Shown: positions 10,800 through 24,112, counted from the stretch's first letter. The stretch: 64,000 bases of DNA from Gonocerus acuteangulatus (GCA_946811695.1 OX328123.1:149781229-149845228); one strand, 5' to 3'. A program made the numbers and translations. The notes: generated by a model from the sequence alone, not told the origin.

Positions 10800-12749
10800 C
10801 TGTTCGCTCATTTCTGGCTTCCCTGATGGTCCGATTTTGATGAAATTTGGTACAAAAATCAGTCGTCCAATTTGAAAGATCAAGTTCGTTAACCAGCAAA
10901 ATCCGCCCACTGGAAGATGGCGTTTGGGGCGAAATTCGCGCAGAAAAAATCGTAACGCTTACGTTTTTGAGTTCATAAGCTTGTAAGTACTCTTTTTATA
11001 GGCTTCTTGGGCTAGGAAAACGAATGAAACCATTTTCAAGGCGATAGCTTAAACCGTTTTCGAGAAAATTGGAAAAATAGTTTTTGAATACCGTTTTTGG
11101 TTTGGGTACTTAGAATCACGGGATTCAGTTGAAACATTATCTGCATGTTCTACTTTCATTAAAACTAATATGTTGAAAGTTATGTTACGTTTGGAGTTAA
11201 GGAAGGGTTAGAATAAAATATTTTATGAACAGACATGAAACGTTTTGGTAACTTTGTATACTTTCCTTAATATCTCGAAAAAGGTTGAGAATCTTGGTTA
11301 ACAAAAGATTACCATTAGAATGCTTACTAAATGCTCTACAAAAAAGGTTCTAATGAAAGTTTTGATTAGGCGATGTCAATCGGAGAAATAAGTGCTTAAA
11401 ACATTAAAGTAATTGATTTCGCTTATTCGAACTGTTCTTTTTGTCTTTGATTTTGGTACTTAAAATCATGGGCTTCAGTTGAAACATTTTCTGCATGTTT
11501 GAATTTTATCAAAACTAATATGTTGAAAATTTGGTTACGTTTGGAGTAAAGGAAGGATTAAAATAAAATATTTCATTTTTAGACATGAAAAGTTTTGGGA
11601 ACTTCGTATATTTTCATTAATATCACGAAAACGGTTTGGAATCTTGGCAAGCAAAAGATTACCATTCGAAAGGTTACTAAATTTTCTACAAAAAATGTTT
11701 TGAAGACATTTGCGATGGGATGGTCATATTTGGAGAAATAAGTGCTTAAAACATAGGTAATTTCGTTCATTTGAACGAATCTTTTTGTGTGTTTCCTAAA
11801 GTTTTTTTTTCACTGCTCGTTATTTTTGTGATTGCTTATAGTAGTCAAATGTATTAGTCAATAAAACAGGATACGTATATATAGAAACAATATTTTGTTT
11901 CAACGGTACCTTGGAATTCGAAGATGCCCTATGAATATCTAGATTACTGTACTGGTGTTGATTTCGTTCTTTAGAATTGTTTTTGGTATTCACTATTTTC
12001 AGAAGTTTTCATCTATTTATTAATTTTTTTTTTTTTTAAATTCATTGAACGAAATCATATGAATTCAAAGGTGAGGAGCTAGGAGGCTTAGGGTGGAGTG
12101 CATTCCCAGTACAGGTATCGCCCAGTGGACCCTCGTCATCTGTAAGTTCCTTTCTTGGGTCATAAAGATAAGCCTCCAAACAACTGTAGGAATGTAGGAA
12201 TTCTAATTTTTGCCAGTATCAGAACAGCCGCTGTTTACAGACCACAGTGGTACTGACGTACCGGTCTATACTAGTTGCACTCCACACGGTGGTAGTACTT
12301 GGTGTATGCCACAGCGGATTGCTCATTATAATCTTATTTTATACGTATTAAATAGATACCTAAAAAAAGTTTATTTGTGTATAAGTGTTGCGTTATTGGG
12401 ATTAGAATAAAATATTTTATTAACAGACAGGAAATACTTCGGAATCTTTGTATATTGTCCTTAATTTTTTTTTTCTTTTATGGTGTATCGAAATCTGAGT
12501 CATTAGCACCATTTTTTCCTTATGAGCTTATATAATACTTAGATTTAGCTAGCAACAATATTTTACACCGCAATTAAAGTGATTTGCTCTTCTTATAAAC
12601 ATAAAATCCCGACTCTTCCACCACCTTCTATCCCTCCAAGTTTTACCCAACCCCTAGTCTATATTGAAGCTGTACACTATATACTGATACTTAAAATAAG
12701 TATAAGTTTATACGTAAAATTCAAAATTATTTTGTAATTTCAAAATTAT

Positions 12750-12815
12750 TCCTATGGGACTTCTGTCCCGGAATAAGAATAAAACTTTTCATTCATTCAT
12801 TCATTCATTCATTCA
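12750..12815 (+). repeat. LINE-like 3' end with (ATTC)n tail
   Basis: GGGACTTCTGTCCCGGAATA, then AGAATAAAACTTTTC, then seven ATTC repeats. A short hairpin and AATAAA-like sequence before a simple-repeat tail are typical of some LINE 3' ends. No coding remnant is attached. Confidence 0.35.
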
Positions 12816-12867
12816 ATATTTATATTATAATATAAACATAACACATTAATTTGTCTGACAAAAAAAA

Positions 12868-13470
12868 AGTCCGACCCGCAGGAACTGCTTCATCTTAGCG
12901 CGGTTCCGTTCTTATCTCAAGTGCGATTAGTGAAGGAATATAGCAGCTATCGGTAGGTATTAGCACCATTTTCCCCCCTTAATATCTTCAAAACATTTAA
13001 GAAATCGTGGGAAGTACGATGTAACCATTCAAAAGCTTACTAAATTCTCTAAAAAAAAGATTCTGAAGCAAATTTCGATGGGGCAATGTCAGTCGGAGAA
13101 GTAAGTGCTTAAAACTACGAAAGTGTTAGTTTTGTTATTTTAAACGGGTTTTTGTCACTGTTTACCTCACTTTTATTTTTAAGTTTATTTAACGGTGGAA
13201 TGAGTATTTCATTAAAGCTGAGAAAATAAGAATCATATTGGTAATAGAGTTTTCCTAGAGTGAGCGTCGCGATGACGGGAGAGTCCCATCCGTTTAGAAA
13301 ACTGTCAGTTTCCATATGTGGCTCTTTAAGCTTCCTTCTCTTTGAGATTTTATTTTATATTTTTAACGAAAGATCAAAACCTACCAATAGCAGCTACTAT
13401 TCCTTTCCTAATCGCACTTCGGATAAGAACGGAACCGCGCTAAGATGATGCAGTTCCTGCGAGTCGGACT
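12868..13470. mobile_element. 603-bp fold-back unit built from two Helentron-like 3' ends
   Basis: Both ends carry the 3' terminal block in opposite orientation (AGTCCGAC...TTAGCGCGGTTCC at the left, its complement at the right). Imperfect pairing continues about 110 bp inward through GTTCTTATC, GCGATTAG and GCTAT-GGTAGG blocks. The centre holds family interior sequence. A 604-bp copy lies reversed at 29024-29627. It looks like a TIR MITE but shares all its terminal sequence with the Helentron-like family. Confidence 0.8.
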
Positions 13471-13579
13471 TTTTTTTTTATTTTATGGCGCATCGACGTC
13501 ATTCCATTGAAGTATATATAAAAAAAATCAAATAATAGAAAATTACAAAAATGAAAGACTAAAGATTTCCATTATTTCG

Positions 13580-14050
13580 TTAGATATTATGATATATAGG
13601 TACGTGTAGATTTTGTTTAAATATCTGATTCAAGTAATGGCTACCATCGCTCAAAAGTACTGTAAGGTCAGTGGGTATGTGTAATTGTTCTCTTCTTCTA
13701 CAGTCTGTAAGTATATGTCTTATAGTTAGGAGTTGGTTACATTGTCTACATGTTGGTGCGTCTTGTTTAGTCATTAGTTGTCCGTGAGTAAGTAGGGAAT
13801 GGCCAATTCGGAGTCGAGTTAAAACTACCTCTTCTCTCCGGTTTCCTGTTCTGCTGGATGGCCATTCTATAACCCTTACACGCCGAAGTGCCAATATATA
13901 TATCAGGCCAAGCATAATAGTGAATGACTGGGTGAGATTTCCGGGAAGAAGTTACATCGCACCCTGGTACTTCCCTAGCTCCAGGAAGGTCGTATACAGA
14001 CGGAGCTACTAGTAAGTAACTGAACCAGTTGGTGACTCGGGTTACTAACA
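13580..14050 (-). pseudogene. C-terminal fragment of a LINE ORF2 (RNase H-proximal region)
   Basis: Minus-strand ORF 13915-13580 encodes RVIEWPSSRTG, LTRLRIGHSLLTHGQL, a C-x2-C-type block (PTCRQCNQLLTIRHILTDC) and a short tail. This is the typical end of an I/jockey-type ORF2 downstream of RNase H. The part from 13764 upward belongs to the inverted duplication and reappears on the plus strand at about 21360-21523, with one in-frame stop there. Truncated at both ends. Confidence 0.65.
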
Positions 14051-14179
14051 AGTTAGATACCGATTGGTGACTCCACGACGTGGCTACTCATTACTAACTA
14101 AAATCTCTATTGTTCAGTGCTATTATGGATGTCGCAAGGTGAAAATTCGAAAGATTCGAGTGATGAAGAGACCATAATA

Positions 14180-14426
14180 CATGGGCGTATATAAGGGGAG
14201 GGGTCTGAGGGCCTGCAGCCTCCCCAGAAATTTTCATTTAATCAGTAAAAATGTTTCGTAAAAACTTTAATAATAAATTAAATAAGATCACTTAGTTCAG
14301 AAAAAGCATTTCTTTTATGTGTAATAGCGTTTTAGTAGCTATTCCACGTTCTAGATTTTTAGTATTCCATACCCCCCAAATTTTCTCAGCCCCCCGCCCT
14401 GAAATTATTTTCTATATACGCCTATG
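14180..14426. mobile_element. hAT-like MITE in left arm, TSD CCATAATA
   Basis: A 247-bp member of the CATGGGCGTATAT family. CCATAATA flanks it on both sides (14172-14179 and 14427-14434), which shows a complete insertion that predates the inverted duplication. Confidence 0.85.
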
Positions 14427-14859
14427 CCATAATATTGTACAATTACGTCAGGTGTCGGAAAAGAAGAATGGCCATTAGTTATTTGATACACCTTTACCTT
14501 GAAAAATGTTTTCAGAATATTTCAATTTTACCTAGTTCCCGACCTCTGCCCACGCCTCCTCCGTTTCGTGTTTCCTTGAATAACCACGAAGGATGTAATT
14601 ATATAAAACGTGGACGTATATAGAAAATATTTTCGGGGGGGGGGGGGGTGCTGACAGAATTTCGGGGGAAGTTAAATAATGAGTTCGCATGCTACAAAAT
14701 ATTGACTGGTCCGCAAAATTTTCTATCTTTTGAAGGCCCTACAAAATATTGAATACCCCTTTTGACGGCACAAAACCGTCTTCTTTAAAATTTTGAGCAA
14801 TATTTTTGCCAGTGTGAGGGCCCCTAAAGAAAGATTTTTATTATGAACGAATTTAAAGG

Positions 14860-14870
<11 letters not shown>

Positions 14871-14905
<35 letters not shown>
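14871..14905. repeat. Poly(T) tract in left arm
   Basis: About 35 T residues followed by CTTTCTTTCATTTATCTAG. The right arm has a shorter A-run at 20390-20406 in the equivalent place. Confidence 0.9.
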
Positions 14906-15261
14906 CTTTCTTTCATTTATCTAGATTATTTTCAATAAACGTCTGTGCTGTTGTAAAAATATATAGTAGTACAATGATTACTTTATGTTGTTATCGATAT
15001 GGCTGTGATCTGTCTCTCTGAGTTCCTCACTGTTCACGATGCCTTCCTTTAGTAATGACCTCTTGTGATGCACTATTTGATCAATATAATAAAGTTATGT
15101 GTGATGAAAAAAGTTGACTCATTTAATAATATAACATGTGCGAAACTGTGGCAGACATATTAAAGCCATAACCCGTATATTCAATGCTTAAAGCTTATAA
15201 AATCAATATTGAAATTTCATTTTCGTAAATGTGGCAGTTAGACATTCTGTCAACTGAAGGG

Positions 15262-15328
15262 CTCACACACACACACACACACATACATATATATTATATA
15301 TATATATAAGTATATATATATATGTATA

Positions 15329-15388
<60 letters not shown>

Positions 15389-15392
15389 TAAA
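15262..15392. repeat. CA/TA compound microsatellite in left arm
   Basis: (CA)n at 15265-15284 followed by an interrupted TA tract to 15392. The mirrored tract in the right arm is 19911-20035. Confidence 0.9.
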
Positions 15393-15400
15393 TATAAAAC

Positions 15401-15735
15401 AAAAAATCAGTCCTGTAACATGCCACAAGGGCCCAGAGGGGTAGATACTGTAGAGGTATCTGATTCTTGACCATACGGCACACTAGGGAGATAGTGTGGT
15501 CAATACTGTGCTCCGGCCGCCTGATTTTTCTCTTGCTGCTTCGACTGCTAGAGTCATTAGCACCAAGGTACCCATTGATAAATTAATTAAAGGCTGGGTT
15601 GGCCAAGGGACGATCTGGGACCCCAAATCCAACCCTCGAACGACGGTAGTAGAAGAAAAAATCTGCGCGCTCGGGTTTTGAACCTGGTCCTCCAGTTCCT
15701 TAGTCGAGTACTCTACCACTGAGCTAACCTCGCCC

Positions 15736-15737
<2 letters not shown>
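15401..15737 (-). mobile_element. tRNA-derived SINE (family 1), left-arm copy
   Basis: Read on the minus strand from 15737, a tRNA-like head has an A box (TTAGCTCAGTGG) and a B box (AGGTTCAAAACCC). A conserved body of about 260 bp follows and ends GTTACAGGACTGATTTTTT. The same family is complete at 63153-63516. It is flanked by TA tracts on both sides. Confidence 0.8.
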
Positions 15738-15774
<37 letters not shown>

Positions 15775-16665
15775 TATATATATATAAAATATATAAACTA
15801 TTCACTCTGTCTAGCGAAACTGTGAGCTCTCTGTTCGGCAACTGAAGTGTGCATAGCTTTTCGGTCCTCCGTAGAACAGGATAAGGTCCATTATACGGTG
15901 GGGTAAGACCCTTCTTCAACGTGTCTTCCCTCAAAAATACAAATTTGCATTTTGCTAAAGTCTGATGTACAAACATCTTCTTACTAGCTCGAAATGGGGC
16001 TGGACGTAGATGGCTTAAATCTTCCTTCAACCGGCGAACAAATTCTGGTACGGTATAACGTCCGAGAGATGGAGATAAGAACTCACCAGGCAACTGCAAG
16101 TTCGGACCATAAACTGATTCCGCGACACTGAAACCTGTGTCATCTCTTATCACGGTCCTCAATCCTAGAAGAACTGTAGGAAGCAGGTTAGCCCAATTTT
16201 CCACATCCAGGTGTGCGATCAAAGCTGCTTTCAAAGACCTATGCCATCTTTCCATACACCCGTTAGATTGAGGGTGGTATGGGAATGTCCTGATCTTGTT
16301 GGTACCAAGGAACCGAGTAAGACAACAAAAGAGCTCACTCTCGAATTGCCTCCCTTGGTCCGTAGTCAATCTAGATTGCACACCAAATCGAGACACCCAT
16401 CCATGGTAAAATGTTTCTGCTATTATCTCTGCCGTTATGTCCGGCCAGCGCGTATATCTGTCAATCATCGTGACCAGATACCGCTTACCTTTTGACTTGA
16501 TCGCTGGCATCCAATACATGTCTGTGCCCAAGCGCTGACATCCTTATTTAAACTTGGCCAAAAGTACTTCTTAGCGACAGATTTCCGGGATGCTCTCACT
16601 CCGGGGTGGCTCGCATTATGCAGAGAAACGAAGGTCTCCCGACGAAGTGCTGCCGGAACCATCAA
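15713..16665 (-). pseudogene. gypsy-type integrase fragment (left arm)
   Basis: Minus-strand reading from 16665 gives a zinc-binding H-H-C-C region (LHNASHPG...CIGCQR). A second frame (16531-15713) carries the catalytic core: a FYHGWVSRFGV block, TTDQGRQFES (second Asp) and YHPQSNGCMERWH (Glu), then a GPYPVL motif near the C terminus. The two frames are joined by a small deletion near 16530 that removes the first catalytic Asp, so it is inactive. It is the inverted duplicate of the integrase at 18799-19490. Confidence 0.85.
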
Positions 16666-16691
16666 AACCAGATTTTGTCCAGATATGCCGG

Positions 16692-16726
16692 GACAAAAGC
16701 ATAACCAGATTGGTTATGCTTTTGTC
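16692..16726. repeat. Short perfect palindrome in degenerate gypsy pol
   Basis: Two 15-nt arms (GACAAAAGCATAACC and its complement) around 5 nt. It lies just inside the inner breakpoint of the inverted duplication. Confidence 0.9.
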
Positions 16727-16892
16727 ATTTCCGATTTAAGGAAAATGCTAACAAGTGCATTCAGCCATGTCAGCCTGGGAGATTTTGCACAAGAAGTCGG
16801 AAAACTAGCTGATGGCCCGGAAGTGGCGTGTGCCGGTGCCAGCAGTATTGCACAACGCCGTCTTTTTGTACAGGATAAGAGGACAGGAATTA

Positions 16893-16930
16893 CAGTGTCG
16901 ATTAGCAGAATTCTCTGCTAATCGACACTG
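16893..16930. repeat. Short perfect palindrome at the protease active site
   Basis: Two 17-nt arms (CAGTGTCGATTAGCAGA and its complement) around ATTC. The right arm is the normal coding sequence for the protease LIDT; the left arm is its inverted extra copy and breaks the frame. Confidence 0.9.
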
Positions 16931-18148
16931 GTGCAGCTGTTTCTGTTATTCCTACAAGGAAGTGCATGAAGCCTGTCCAGAAGGATTTTACTCTATATGC
17001 TGCAAATGGTACCAAGATTAAGACCTACGGTGAGGAAACTTTGAAGTTGGACCTCGGACTTCGTCGTTCTTTTAAATGGCCTTTCGTAATTGCGGACATA
17101 CCCAGAGCTATTATCGGAGCGGACTTTATGTATTACTACAACCTGATGGTTTATCTCAATGGTCGACAACTGACTGACAAGACAACAGGGTTGACTTCTA
17201 GAGGCAAAATCATCAACGAGATTCCAGCGTCTATCTCAGCCGTTCCCGAAGGACACCCATACGCCTTCTTGCTCCGCGAATTTCCGGACATTACCAGACC
17301 AAGTTTCATGAAGGAGCCGGTGAAGCATGACACCGTTCACTTCATTGAAACGACCGGGCATCCTGTCTCTGCGAAGGCTAGAAGACTACCCCCTGATAAG
17401 TACCTGAAGGTGAAGGAGGAGTTTAATCATATGATGGAAATGGGTATATGTCGTCCATCTAAGAGCCAATGGTCGAGTGCTTTGCACGTTGTGGACTAGA
17501 AAGATGGAAAAGTTCGACCTTGTGGAGACTTCCACCAACTTAATTCTCAGACATTGCCTGACCGATATGGCGTTCCAAATATAATGGACTTTCGCAACAA
17601 CCTGTACGGAAAGACCCATTTCTCAAGGCTAGATTTAGTAAGGGCTTATTATCATATTCCGATTAGAGAGGTAGATGTGGCCAATACAGCAATAATTACT
17701 CCGTTTGGACTATTTGAATTTTCAAGGATGTGTTTTGGGCTGAAAAATGCTGCGCAAACTTTTCAGCGTTTTATGGACAGCATAATCCGAGATTTGAACT
17801 TCTCCTTTGTACTCCTGGATGATGTGCTTATTGCCTCTTGAAGCCACAAGGAGCACATCGATCATCTACGGGAGGTGTTCAAAAGGTTGAACGATTATGG
17901 TCTCACACTTAACCCAGATAAGTGTCAATTTGGTATGAGTGAGATCGATTTCCTTGGTTACCACATAAAGCCGGAGGGAATAAGGCCGCAGGAAGCAAAA
18001 GGTCAGGCCATTGCCGAATATCCAAAGCCCCAGGACGTTAGATCGTTACGCAGATTTTTGGGGATGATTAATTTTTATCGTCGCTGTATTCTCAAGGCCG
18101 CTGCGGTACAACGGATTCTCAAACGATATCTCCAAGGCTCCTTGGAGT

Positions 18149-18191
18149 CAGTGCTCTCCTCTGTCCTTCAAGTGGACGGAGGAGAGCACTG
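18149..18191. repeat. Short near-perfect palindrome between RT and RNase H
   Basis: Two 18-nt arms around 7 nt with one mismatch. The right arm encodes the expected WTEESTEAFE; the left arm (CAGTGCTCTCCTCTGTCC) is an inverted extra copy. Confidence 0.88.
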
Positions 18192-19491
18192 AAGCATTTG
18201 AGCGCTGTAGGGATAGCTTAAAGTCAGCAGCATTGCTTGCTCATCCCAAACCAGATGCCAAATTATCATTGGCTTGCGATGCGTCCAGAAGTTGTATGGG
18301 AGCAGTTCTTCAGCAGGGGAAGAAGATCATTGGACACGTTTAGGATTTCACTCAAAACCACTATCGGAGGCACAAGGTACATATTCAGCATACGATCGCG
18401 AACTGCTGGCTATATATTCAGCTGTGCGATACTTCCCACCTATCATCGAAGGGAGGAGCTTTGTCATTTTTACTGATCACAGACCACTCGTCTACGCTAT
18501 GCATCAAAAGCCCTCTACAGCATCTCCGATTACGATGAGGTGGTTAAATATTATTTCCCAATTTTCGACCATTATTCAGCACGTTGATGGTGAGAACAAC
18601 CAGGTAGCTGACGCTTTATCACGCGTGGAAGATATTCATCTTACTAGCGAATTGGATAGACTTGCAGCTCTACAGAAGAAGGATCCGGAGGTCGAAGCTC
18701 TGAAGAAGCAGGAGAATTTGCAGTTGAAATTGATCAGCTTACCTGGAGCAGCCGAACCTATCCTGTGTGAGACAGCCCAGAAGCAAGTGCAAGTCTACGT
18801 TCCGGCAGCACTTCTTCGGGAGATCTTCGTTTCTCTGCATAATGCGAGCCACCCCCGAGGGAGAGCATCCCGGCAGACATAACGGCAGAGATAAAAGCAG
18901 AAACATTTTACCATGGATGGGTGTCTCGATTTGGTGTGCCATCTAGATTGACTACGGACCAAGGGAGGCAATTCGAGAATGAGCTATTTTGTTGTCTTAC
19001 TCGGTTCCTTGGTACCAACAAGATCAGGACATTCCCATACCACCCTCAATCTAACGGGTGTATGGAAAAATGGCATAGGTATTTGAAAGCAGCTTAGATC
19101 GCACACCTGGATGTGGAAAATTGGGCTAACCTGCTTCCTACAGTTCTTCTAGGATTGAGGACTGCGATAAGAGATGACACAGGCTTCAGTGTCGCGGAAT
19201 CAGTTTATGGTCAGAACTTCCGGTTGCCTGGTGAGTTCCATGTCTGTTGTTCGCCGGTTGAAGGAAGATTTAAGCCATCTACGTCCAGCCGCATTTCGAG
19301 CTAGTAAGAATATGTTTGTACATCAGGCTTTGGCAACATGCAAATTTGTATTTTTGAGGGAAGACACGTTGAAGAAGGGTCTTACCCCACCGTATAATGG
19401 ACCTTATCCTGTTCTACGGAGGACCGAAAAGCTATGCACACTTCAGTTGCCGAACAGAGAGCTCACAGTTTCGCTAGACAGAGTGAATAGT

Positions 19492-19511
19492 TTATATATT
19501 TTATATATATA

Positions 19512-19566
<55 letters not shown>
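19492..19566. repeat. (TA)n microsatellite
   Basis: Imperfect TA tract between the integrase end and the SINE. Mirrored in the left arm at 15738-15797. Confidence 0.9.
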
Positions 19567-19568
<2 letters not shown>

Positions 19569-19904
19569 GGGCGAGGTTAGCTCAGTGGTAGAGTACTCGA
19601 CTAAGGAACTGGAGGACCAGGTTCAAAACCCGAGCGCGCAGATTTTTTCTTCTACTACCGTCGTTCGAGGGTTGTATTTGGGGGTCCCAGATCGTCCCTT
19701 GGCCAACCTAGCCTTTAATTAATTTATCAATGGGTACCTTGGTGATAATGACTCTAGCAGTCGAAGCAGCAAGAGAAAAATCAGGCGGCCGGAGCACAGT
19801 ATTGACCACACTATCTCCCTAGTGTGCCGTATGGTCAAGAATCAGATACCTCTACAGTATCTGCCCCTCTGGGCTCTTGTGGCATGTTACGGGACTGATT
19901 TTTT
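19567..19904 (+). mobile_element. tRNA-derived SINE (family 1), right-arm copy
   Basis: Starts GGGGGCGAGGTTAGCTCAG with the A box, B box AGGTTCAAAACCC at about 19618-19630, and ends GGGACTGATTTTTT. Same structure as 63153-63516. Confidence 0.82.
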
Positions 19905-19910
19905 GTTTTA

Positions 19911-19942
19911 TATTTATATATGTATATATATATATATATATA

Positions 19943-20004
<62 letters not shown>

Positions 20005-20035
20005 GTATGTATGTATGTGTGTGTGTGTGTGTGTG
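19911..20035. repeat. TA/TG compound microsatellite in right arm
   Basis: TA tract followed by TATG and (TG)n repeats, mirror of 15262-15392. Confidence 0.9.
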
Positions 20036-20876
20036 AGCCCTTCAGTTGACAGAATGTCTAACTGCCACATTAACGAAAATGAAATTTCAATATTGATTTT
20101 ATAAGCTTTAAGCATTGAATATACGGTTTATGGCTTTAATATGTCTGCCACAGTTTCGCACATGTTATATTATTAAATGAGTCAACTTATTTCATCACAC
20201 ATAACTTTATTATATTGATCAAATAGTGCATCACAAGAGGTCATTACTAAAGGAAGGCAACAGTGAGGAACTCAGAGAGTCAGATCACAGCCATATCGAT
20301 AACAACATAAAGTAATCATTGTACTACTATATATTTTTACAACAGCACAGACGTTTATTGAAAATAATCTAGATAAATGAAAGAAAGAAAAAAAAAAAAA
20401 AAAAAAGAATGGAATCCTTTAAATTCGTTCATAATAAAAATCTTTCTTTAGGGGCCCTCACACTGGCAAAAATATTGCTCCAAATTTTAAAGAAGACGGT
20501 TTTGTGCAAAAATATTGGGAGTGAGAGGAGAAATTGTGTGCAAAAAAGGGGTATTCAATATTTTGTAGGGCCTTCAAAAGATAGAAAATTTTGCGGACCA
20601 GTCAATATTTTCTAGCATGAGAGCTCAATATTTAACTTCCCCCGAAATTCTGTCAGCACCCCCCCCCCCCCGAAAATATTTTCTATATACGTCTACGTTT
20701 TATATAATTACATCCTTCGTGGTTATTCAAGGAAACACGAAACGGAGGAGGCGTGGGCAGAGGTCGGGAACTAGGTAAAATTGAACTATTCTGAAAACAT
20801 TTTTCAAGGTAAAGGTGTATCAAATAACTAATGGCCATTCTTCTTTGACACCTGACGTAATTGTACAATATTATGG

Positions 20877-21123
20877 CATAGGCGTATATAGAAAATAATT
20901 TCAAGGCGGGGGGCTGAGAAAATTTGGGGGGTATGGAATACTAAAAATCTAGAACGTGGAATAGCTACTAAAACGCTATTACACATAAAAGAAATGCTTT
21001 TTCTGAACTAAGTGATCTTATTTAATTTATTATTAAAGTTTTTACGAAACATTTTTACTGATTAAATGAAAATTTCTGGGGAGGCTGCAGGCCCTCAGAC
21101 CCCTCCCCTTACATACGCCCATG
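20877..21123. mobile_element. hAT-like MITE in right arm, TSD TATTATGG
   Basis: Mirror copy of 14180-14426, flanked by TATTATGG at 20869-20876 and 21124-21131, the complement of the left-arm TSD. Confidence 0.85.
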
Positions 21124-21640
21124 TATTATGGTCTCTTCATCACTCGAATCTTTCGCATTTTCACCTTGCGACATCCATAATAACACTGAACAATAGAGAT
21201 TTTAGTTAGTAATGAGTAGCCACGTCGTGGAGTCACCAATCGGTATCTAACTTGATAGTAACCCGAGTCACCAACAACAGCTCCGTCTGTATACGACCTT
21301 CCTGGAGCTAGGGAAGTACCAGGGTGTGATGTAACTTCTTCCCGGAAGTCTCACCCAGTCATTCACTAATATGCTTGGCCTGATATATATATTGGCATTC
21401 GGCGTGTAAGGGTTATAGAATGGCCATCCAGCAGAACAGGAAACCGGAGAGAAGAGGTAGTTTTAACTTGACTCCGAATTGGCCATTCTCTACTTACTCA
21501 CGGACAACTAATGACTAAACAAAGAAAACTAGACCAAAAACGGCTAAAAATAATTATCATCACGCAAAACGTAAATTTGGAAACTATGACGTCACATGCC
21601 AATCATTTACTGTATTTTAGAAATCACGTCGGGAGTACCA

Positions 21641-22115
21641 CTTATTACCTCTTTGGGGGTAATTGTGACGTCACTCGGGGTTTGGTTATATAAAACACTT
21701 GCTCATCTTAATAATATTTACTTATATTAATAATTAACCACAATATATATACATCTGGCATGCCGCTAGTAAATCATCGTAACAATAGCCTAATAAAATA
21801 TTAAAATTATATGCTAACCTAGGAACTACTTTGTACATACTATAATCTATCTTATTCTACATATATATACAATTAATACTAAGGCTACTTGCGGATATCC
21901 ATCACTACTCCTCTTTACACCTAAGTATGGTCGTACTGATAAGTTTTTATAACATAACACATACGGAGTAACTATTCACAAAAACACACGTGAGCGTCCT
22001 ATATTCGGAAACTGGCTAACCTCCTAGGCAGGAACCTTCCAGCTATATTCTCCCAGAGTCTACCATAGAGGTAGGATCTCTAGGCGCAGTTATTAGCCAA
22101 TGACGAACCGCCACA
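21641..22115 (-). repeat. Dispersed repeat (possible solo LTR), reversed partner at 30.3 kb
   Basis: Reverse complement of 30263-30740. On the minus strand it begins TGTGGCGGTTCGTC and ends near TTACCCCCAAAGAGGTAATA. No ORF. Size and the initial TG would suit a solo LTR, but the far end lacks CA and no clear target duplication is visible. Confidence 0.55.
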
Positions 22116-23689
<1,574 letters not shown>

Positions 23690-23898
23690 TTTATTTCCAC
23701 CGATTTCATTTTGATACCCATCTTATTTCTTAGTCGTCTCTTACATTCCTTGTAACGCTGTCTATGCTGCTCCGTTACTAATGCAGTTTCTCTTTTGTTG
23801 CTTCTGGTGTATGATCTCCTTGCACTTGCACATTCCTTGCGTAGCTTTGCTATTTCTTTGTCCACCAACAGGCAGTTACCCGCCCAGAAAGTCCTCTC
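23690..23898 (-). pseudogene. R1-like LINE ORF2 fragment, distal side of the interruption
   Basis: Minus-strand reading gives KEIAKLRKECASARRSYTRS and EQHRQRYKECKRRLRNKM, the basic linker between endonuclease and RT in R1-type ORF2. It joins logically to the endonuclease part at 25440-26196; Helentron-like copy 3 sits exactly between them. The RT beyond 23690 is missing. Confidence 0.65.
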
Positions 23899-24036
23899 TT
23901 TTAGCGCGGTTCCTCCCTCCCCCATAGGGAGGAACCCCGCTTATAGGGTTGATACAATGAAACAATCCGGAAGTGCCGACTAGAAAATTTCGCGTTTCAG
24001 AACCCCTAGAGACCGAAAATAACGGTGGTTCAAATT

Positions 24037-24044
24037 TGTATATA

Positions 24045-24112
<68 letters not shown>
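24037..24112. repeat. (TA)n microsatellite inside Helentron-like copy 3
   Basis: TA tract with TTTATTTA at its left edge and TTTGTCTGTTCGCTC on its right. Confidence 0.9.

Larger units (their letters stand above)
10583..13475 (+). mobile_element. Helentron-like element, copy 2
   Basis: It starts with TTAGCGCGGTTCC and the 37-nt hairpin, has the TA tract at 10737-10794, and parallels copy 1 in inverse orientation for about 1.4 kb (10583-12015 versus 8594-7010). Its 3' portion is not simple: a LINE-like tail near 12750-12815 is followed by a 603-bp fold-back unit (12868-13470) whose right end supplies the family 3' terminus. It is non-coding. Confidence 0.55.
13764..16659. repeat. Left arm of a 2.7-2.9 kb inverted duplication
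   Basis: This arm is the reverse complement of 18799-21523. In order it contains the LINE end, a hAT-like MITE, a segment shared with the element at 61.5-62.1 kb, a T-run, a TA/CA microsatellite, a tRNA-SINE and a gypsy integrase. The arms agree over their whole length with scattered substitutions. The right arm lacks two integrase segments (near 18876 and 19235), and microsatellite lengths differ. The outer breakpoint is at CTAATGACTAAACAA, the inner one at GTTCCGGCA. Confidence 0.88.
16685..19490 (+). pseudogene. Degenerate Ty3/gypsy pol: protease, RT, RNase H, integrase
   Basis: In order: gag-end sequence, a protease core encoding LLIDTGAAVSVIP at about 16913-16952, an RT region (FSRLDLVRAYYHIPI, active site LLDD near 17817), RNase H landmarks (FTDHRPLVYAMHQ, VADALSRV), the integrase zinc region, and a core with TTDQGRQFEN and NGCMEKWH. 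The frame is broken by stops (such as 17497-17499 and 17839-17841), frameshifts and deletions, and no LTR is visible at either side. It differs strongly from the intact element at 51.7 kb, so it is another lineage. Confidence 0.88.
18799..21523. repeat. Right arm of the large inverted duplication
   Basis: Reverse complement of 13764-16659 in the same feature order reversed. On this side the arm is collinear with the upstream gypsy pol, so the right arm is the source locus and the left arm is the inverted copy. The pol segment 16660-18798 is the unpaired spacer. Confidence 0.88.

Noticed and set aside
19567..19640. tRNA genes (also 15737, 25190, 36010 and 63154)
   Set aside because: The A and B boxes are attached to SINE bodies with tails and target duplications, and the cloverleaf is incomplete.
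13764..21523. Inverted duplication as a simple assembly or amplification artefact
   Set aside because: The arms differ by many substitutions, microsatellite lengths and two deletions, which an artefactual self-copy would not show. The three short palindromes could still be artefacts.
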